Shown here: positions 6,794 to 8,702 of the stretch, in pieces
How positions within the stretch are numbered: the first letter of the stretch is position 1
How the letters are laid out: each line of letters starts with the position of its first letter
Source of the DNA: Syntrophales bacterium
GTDB lineage: Bacteria > Desulfobacterota > Syntrophia > Syntrophales > UBA8958
Length of the DNA: 8,702 bases
Assembly: GCA_023231165.1 (NCBI GenBank)
Contig: JALNVY010000099.1
Coordinates: forward strand, 1-8,702
Reading direction: 5' to 3'
Translations under genes and position numbers: made by a program
Notes under the pieces: model-generated
Told to the model about the DNA's origin: nothing
What the model saw: only the letters and a program-made list of their open reading frames with translations
Database searches by the model: none

Positions 6794-6855
6794 TCTTTGT
6801 TATACCTCATCAAGTCAGTCAAAATATTTCCCGCCCATCGCTAAGCTGGGGGCGC

Positions 6856-6884
6856 ATGGTAATGGAATATATTCATTTTATCAA
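6856..6884 (-). promoter_or_regulatory. Candidate sigma-70 promoter of the his block
   Basis: On the minus strand TTGATA (6884-6879; 5 of 6 bases of the -35 consensus) is separated by exactly 17 nt from TACCAT (6861-6856; 4 of 6 of the -10 consensus). Transcription would start near 6849, about 55 nt before the hisI ATG. The short leader encodes no run of histidine codons, so classical histidine attenuation is unlikely. Spacing and position are good, but the assignment is by eye. Confidence 0.45.
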
Positions 6885-7050
6885 GCATTATTTTCCGTTG
6901 TGATGAATTTGACCTTGCTAATCGTTATCTTTTTTGATAATTCCTTAGTGTAAAATTGCCCTATTCGCAAAAGGTTTATTTTTCATTTGTCTGTGGCGAT
7001 TTTTAAGTTTACCGGAAATACTGCTGTTTGTCTGAAAAACTTTACTCTTT

Positions 7051-7055
7051 GGAGG
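7051..7055 (+). promoter_or_regulatory. Ribosome binding site deciding the start of the small membrane protein gene
   Basis: GGAGG is followed by 8 nt and the ATG at 7064. No comparable sequence precedes the in-frame TTG at 7028, so the shorter 103-residue product is preferred. Confidence 0.75.
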
Positions 7056-7063
7056 TTAAACCC

Positions 7064-7375
7064 ATGCCCCTCCTTGTTGGCGGCGCCATTGCCACGGTTT
7101 TAGGTCTGCTCGGACTGATTGTCTGGTGGCAGGCCTTTGTCATCATTCTCAAAGGAGCCCTGCCCATCATGCTGCTCCTCGGGGGTGGTCTTGCCATGTA
7201 TGTGGGTTACGATGACATCCAGGACCAACTTCGTGAAGACAAAAAGAAACAGGACGATAAGCTTGATAAGGCACGGGAAGAAATTGAACAGATTCGCGCT
7301 AAGGCAGAGCTTTACCGGGAAGAGCTGGAGCGACTCAAAGATGGATCGCTCAAATCAAGGGAAAATAATTCTTGA
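7064..7375 (+). CDS. Small membrane protein with two transmembrane helices and a C-terminal coiled coil, function unknown
   Basis: The product is 103 residues. Two hydrophobic segments lie at about residues 4-22 (LVGGAIATVLGLLGLIVWW) and 32-48 (ALPIMLLLGGGLAMYVG), separated by a short loop with a lysine. From about residue 52 to 92 follows a highly charged helix rich in Glu, Lys, Asp and Arg with heptad-like leucine and isoleucine spacing (EEIEQIRAKAELYREELERL). It is probably a cytoplasmic or periplasmic coiled coil used for oligomerisation or partner binding. The ATG at 7064 is chosen because GGAGG (7051-7055) lies 8 nt upstream; an in-frame TTG at 7028 would add 12 residues with no ribosome binding site. 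The gene is divergent from the his block. The WW motif plus glycine-rich second helix is loosely reminiscent of the magnetosome protein MamI, but this is from memory and weak. Confidence 0.78.
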   Translation: MPLLVGGAIATVLGLLGLIVWWQAFVIILKGALPIMLLLGGGLAMYVGYDDIQDQLREDKKKQDDKLDKAREEIEQIRAKAELYREELERLKDGSLKSRENNS

Positions 7376-7495
7376 CAAATGGCCAAAAGTCCCATAGTTG
7401 CGGAGGCCATTACCGATGGAAAGCAGCCATTATGCATCAACTACCATTAAGATCACCGGTTAGCCATATCAACGAGTACCCCTATATGTATTAAT

Positions 7496-7529
7496 GCCTG
7501 CCCACCGTCGCAGCGACGGGAAGGCAGGC
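7496..7529. repeat. GC-rich double inverted repeat (REP-like element)
   Basis: Outer arms GCCTGCC (7496-7502) and GGCAGGC (7523-7529) enclose a perfect inner palindrome CCGTCGC-A-GCGACGG (7505-7519). As RNA or single-stranded DNA it would form a stable hairpin with a small asymmetric internal loop (2 and 3 nt). No T-run follows on the plus strand, so it is not a standard intrinsic terminator. It shares its GCCTG...CAGGC ends and a GACGGG core with the element at 7648-7681, which suggests a repeat family. Confidence 0.7.
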
Positions 7530-7647
7530 CTCTCCAGACCCTGAGTTCCCAATCCCTTATTGATAGTAACAGGCAGGATAGAAGTGATGATTGTTTTCAA
7601 TTTAACATATTTGCACCAGCAGCCTTGCGATTCTTACATCTATCGTT

Positions 7648-7681
7648 GCCTGTCTGTCCATCATGCCGGGGACGGGCAGGC
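7648..7681. repeat. GC-rich inverted repeat, second copy of a related element
   Basis: The arms GCCTGTCTGTCC (7648-7659) and GGACGGGCAGGC (7670-7681) pair over 12 bp with two G-U type positions and a 10-nt loop (ATCATGCCGG). The wobble-compatible differences keep the fold on one strand only (arms paired as plus-strand RNA). It lies 118 nt after the first element, in the same orientation of ends. It could be a dispersed palindromic repeat, an mRNA leader structure or a transcript-end signal. Confidence 0.7.
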
Positions 7682-7730
7682 GAGAAAGAAGATGGGCCAT
7701 GGAAAGTAACATTTCTTTGAATTTTTAACA

Positions 7731-7741
7731 CTGTCAGACAG
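7731..7741. promoter_or_regulatory. Candidate operator palindrome upstream of the TRAP gene
   Basis: CTGTC-A-GACAG is an exact 11-bp palindrome ending 2 nt before the AGGAG ribosome binding site (7744-7748). TGTC-N-GACA half-sites resemble operators of GntR-family regulators with FCD ligand domains, which often control carboxylate uptake genes. No regulator gene is visible in the window, so the assignment is an inference from shape and place. The same sequence could instead hairpin in the mRNA near the ribosome binding site. Confidence 0.4.
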
Positions 7742-7755
7742 AGAGGAGCCGCACC

Positions 7756-8702
7756 ATGAAGAAGCAACTTGTAATCATATTGTCAATAATCTCCATCCTT
7801 TGGATAGTCCCTGCCGGCACAGCTAACGCCGCAACATCCCTGAGCTACAGCATTTTCTTCCCTCCCAGCCACGGACAGGCCAAGGCCGGGGAAGCCTGGG
7901 CCAAGGAAATCGAAAAGAGAACTAAGGGACAGGTCAAAATCACTGTCCTTGCCGGTGGTTCTCTCACTCCCGCCGATCAGGTATATGACGGCGTTCTCAA
8001 GGGCATTTCCGACCTGGGCATGTCCTGCTTCGCCTATACCCGCGGGCGTTTCCCCGTAATGGAAGTCCTCGATCTTCCCATCGGATACCCTAACGGGCGC
8101 ACCGCAACCGCCGTCGCCAATGCATTTTACCAGCAGTTTCGCCCCCGGGAGCTGGACGGCGTGAAGGTCCTCTACCTACATGCACATGGCCCGGGACTTC
8201 TCCATACCACCCAGCCCGTCGCCACCCTTGAACAGCTCAAGGGCATGAAGATCCGTTCCACCGGTCTAAGCGCCAAAGTAGTATCGTCTTTAGGGGCCGT
8301 TCCCGTCGCCATGCCTCAAGGGGCCACCTATGAGGCTCTTCAGAAAGGGGTCGTAGAAGGGACCTTCGGTCCGATTGAAGTTCTCAAGGGCTGGAAGCAG
8401 GCAGAAGTCATCAAGTCAACCACGGATTGTCCGGAAATCGGATACACAACAGCCATGTTTGTTGTCATGAACCTCAAAAAATGGAATGCCTTGCCCAAGG
8501 ACGTCCAAAAGGTTTTCGAGGAAGTGAGCAATCAGTGGATCGATATCCATGGCAAGGCATGGGATAATCTTGATATGGATGGCCGCAAATACACCCTGAG
8601 CCTCGGCAACAAGATTATTCCCCTTACCAAAGCCGAGAGCGCCCGCTGGAAAAAGGCCGTCCGCCCCATGTTGATCGAATACAGCCAAACGACCACGGCC
8701 AA
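7756..8702 (+). CDS. TRAP transporter DctP-type periplasmic solute-binding protein, C-terminus cut by window edge
   Basis: This is the extracytoplasmic receptor of a tripartite ATP-independent periplasmic transporter, which captures an organic acid and delivers it to the DctQ/DctM membrane subunits. From the ATG at 7756, with AGGAG 7 nt upstream, 315 codons are open to the edge; the family is usually about 320-345 residues, so little is missing. A signal peptide (MKKQLVIILSIISILWIV, then PAGTANA) should be cleaved after residue 25. Family marks are PPSHGQAKAGEAWAKEIEKR (36-55), LAGGSLTPADQVYDGVLKG (65-83), MKIRSTG with R167 in the place of the conserved carboxylate-binding arginine, and MPQGATYEALQKGVVEG (186-202). 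The substrate cannot be read from sequence; C4-dicarboxylates, keto acids and aromatic or fatty acids are all known for the family. Membrane subunit genes probably follow outside the window. Confidence 0.94.
   Translation, partial: MKKQLVIILSIISILWIVPAGTANAATSLSYSIFFPPSHGQAKAGEAWAKEIEKRTKGQVKITVLAGGSLTPADQVYDGVLKGISDLGMSCFAYTRGRFPVMEVLDLPIGYPNGRTATAVANAFYQQFRPRELDGVKVLYLHAHGPGLLHTTQPVATLEQLKGMKIRSTGLSAKVVSSLGAVPVAMPQGATYEALQKGVVEGTFGPIEVLKGWKQAEVIKSTTDCPEIGYTTAMFVVMNLKKWNALPKDVQKVFEEVSNQWIDIHGKAWDNLDMDGRKYTLSLGNKIIPLTKAESARWKKAVRPMLIEYSQTTTA

Larger units (their letters stand above)
7376..7755. other. 380-nt non-coding region upstream of the TRAP gene
   Basis: No convincing coding frame is seen on either strand. 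The stretch contains a 7-bp inverted repeat AATGGCC/GGCCATT (7378-7384 and 7405-7411) just past the upstream gene, without a T-run. It also holds two GC-rich palindromic elements (7496-7529 and 7648-7681) and an odd-centred palindrome (7731-7741). A TTGACA at 7372-7377 overlaps the stop codon of the small membrane protein gene but has no good -10. I cannot place a confident promoter for the TRAP gene. Confidence 0.6.

Noticed and set aside
6794..6855. Possible histidine attenuator or leader peptide upstream of hisI
   Set aside because: The only short frame on the minus strand after the candidate promoter (ATG CGC CCC CAG ...) has no histidine codons, and there is no terminator/antiterminator hairpin pair with a T-run.
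7372..7400. Promoter with TTGACA at 7372-7377
   Set aside because: No -10 with good match lies at 16-18 nt (TAGTTG at 17 nt), and the position is more than 350 nt before the TRAP gene; TTGACA arises partly from the stop codon context.
7378..7411. Intrinsic terminator after the small membrane protein gene
   Set aside because: AATGGCC/GGCCATT gives only a 7-bp stem with a 20-nt loop and no following T-run, so it does not meet the usual terminator form.
7376..7755. CRISPR array, tRNA or mobile element remnant in the long gap
   Set aside because: The two inverted repeats are not regularly spaced direct repeats, no cloverleaf is apparent, and no transposase fragment is recognisable.
8340..8688. 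Minus-strand open frames of 63 and 90 codons at the right end
   Set aside because: They are antisense to the DctP-type protein, whose frame, signal peptide and family motifs are clear.

Overview
The window looks like ordinary chromosomal DNA from a Gram-negative anaerobe, most likely a Desulfobacterota (former Deltaproteobacteria) member such as a Syntrophales relative. This placement is an inference. It rests on the long-form HisG, a lipoprotein with an outer-membrane-type sorting residue, a TRAP-type solute-binding protein, the sequence style of RpoD and DnaG, and the yqeY-dnaG-rpoD gene order. I see no rRNA, tRNA, CRISPR array, phage gene or transposase.

Region 1 (1-6793, minus strand) is a tight co-directional block. 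In transcription order it reads hisI, hisG, hisB, a putative lipoprotein gene, hisA, a HIT-family gene, yqeY, dnaG and rpoD; rpoD runs off the left edge. It joins four histidine biosynthesis genes (steps catalysed by HisG, HisI, HisA and HisB) to the macromolecular-synthesis cluster (primase and the primary sigma factor). Most gaps are short: a 4-nt ATGA overlap for hisI/hisG, 2 nt for hisA/HIT, 5 nt for yqeY/dnaG and 15 nt for dnaG/rpoD. The larger gap before yqeY (2795-2880) holds a perfect TTGACA and a DnaA-box-like 9-mer, so yqeY-dnaG-rpoD may have its own promoter. hisH, hisF, hisC, hisD and hisE are absent here and must lie elsewhere.

Region 2 (6794-7063) is a divergent intergenic region. 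It carries a plausible sigma-70 promoter for the his block and precedes a small plus-strand gene (7064-7375) for a protein with two membrane helices followed by a charged coiled coil.

Region 3 (7376-7755) is a 380-nt non-coding stretch. It contains two GC-rich inverted repeats sharing GCCTG...CAGGC ends, and an 11-bp palindrome (CTGTCAGACAG) just before the ribosome binding site of the next gene.

Region 4 (7756 to the right edge, plus strand) is a nearly complete DctP-type periplasmic binding protein of a TRAP transporter. Its membrane subunits would be expected just beyond the window.

I did not find a clearly new biological system. The points most worth a second look are the his/primase/sigma fusion with an embedded lipoprotein gene, the control signals before yqeY, the palindromic elements before the TRAP gene, and the small coiled-coil membrane protein.
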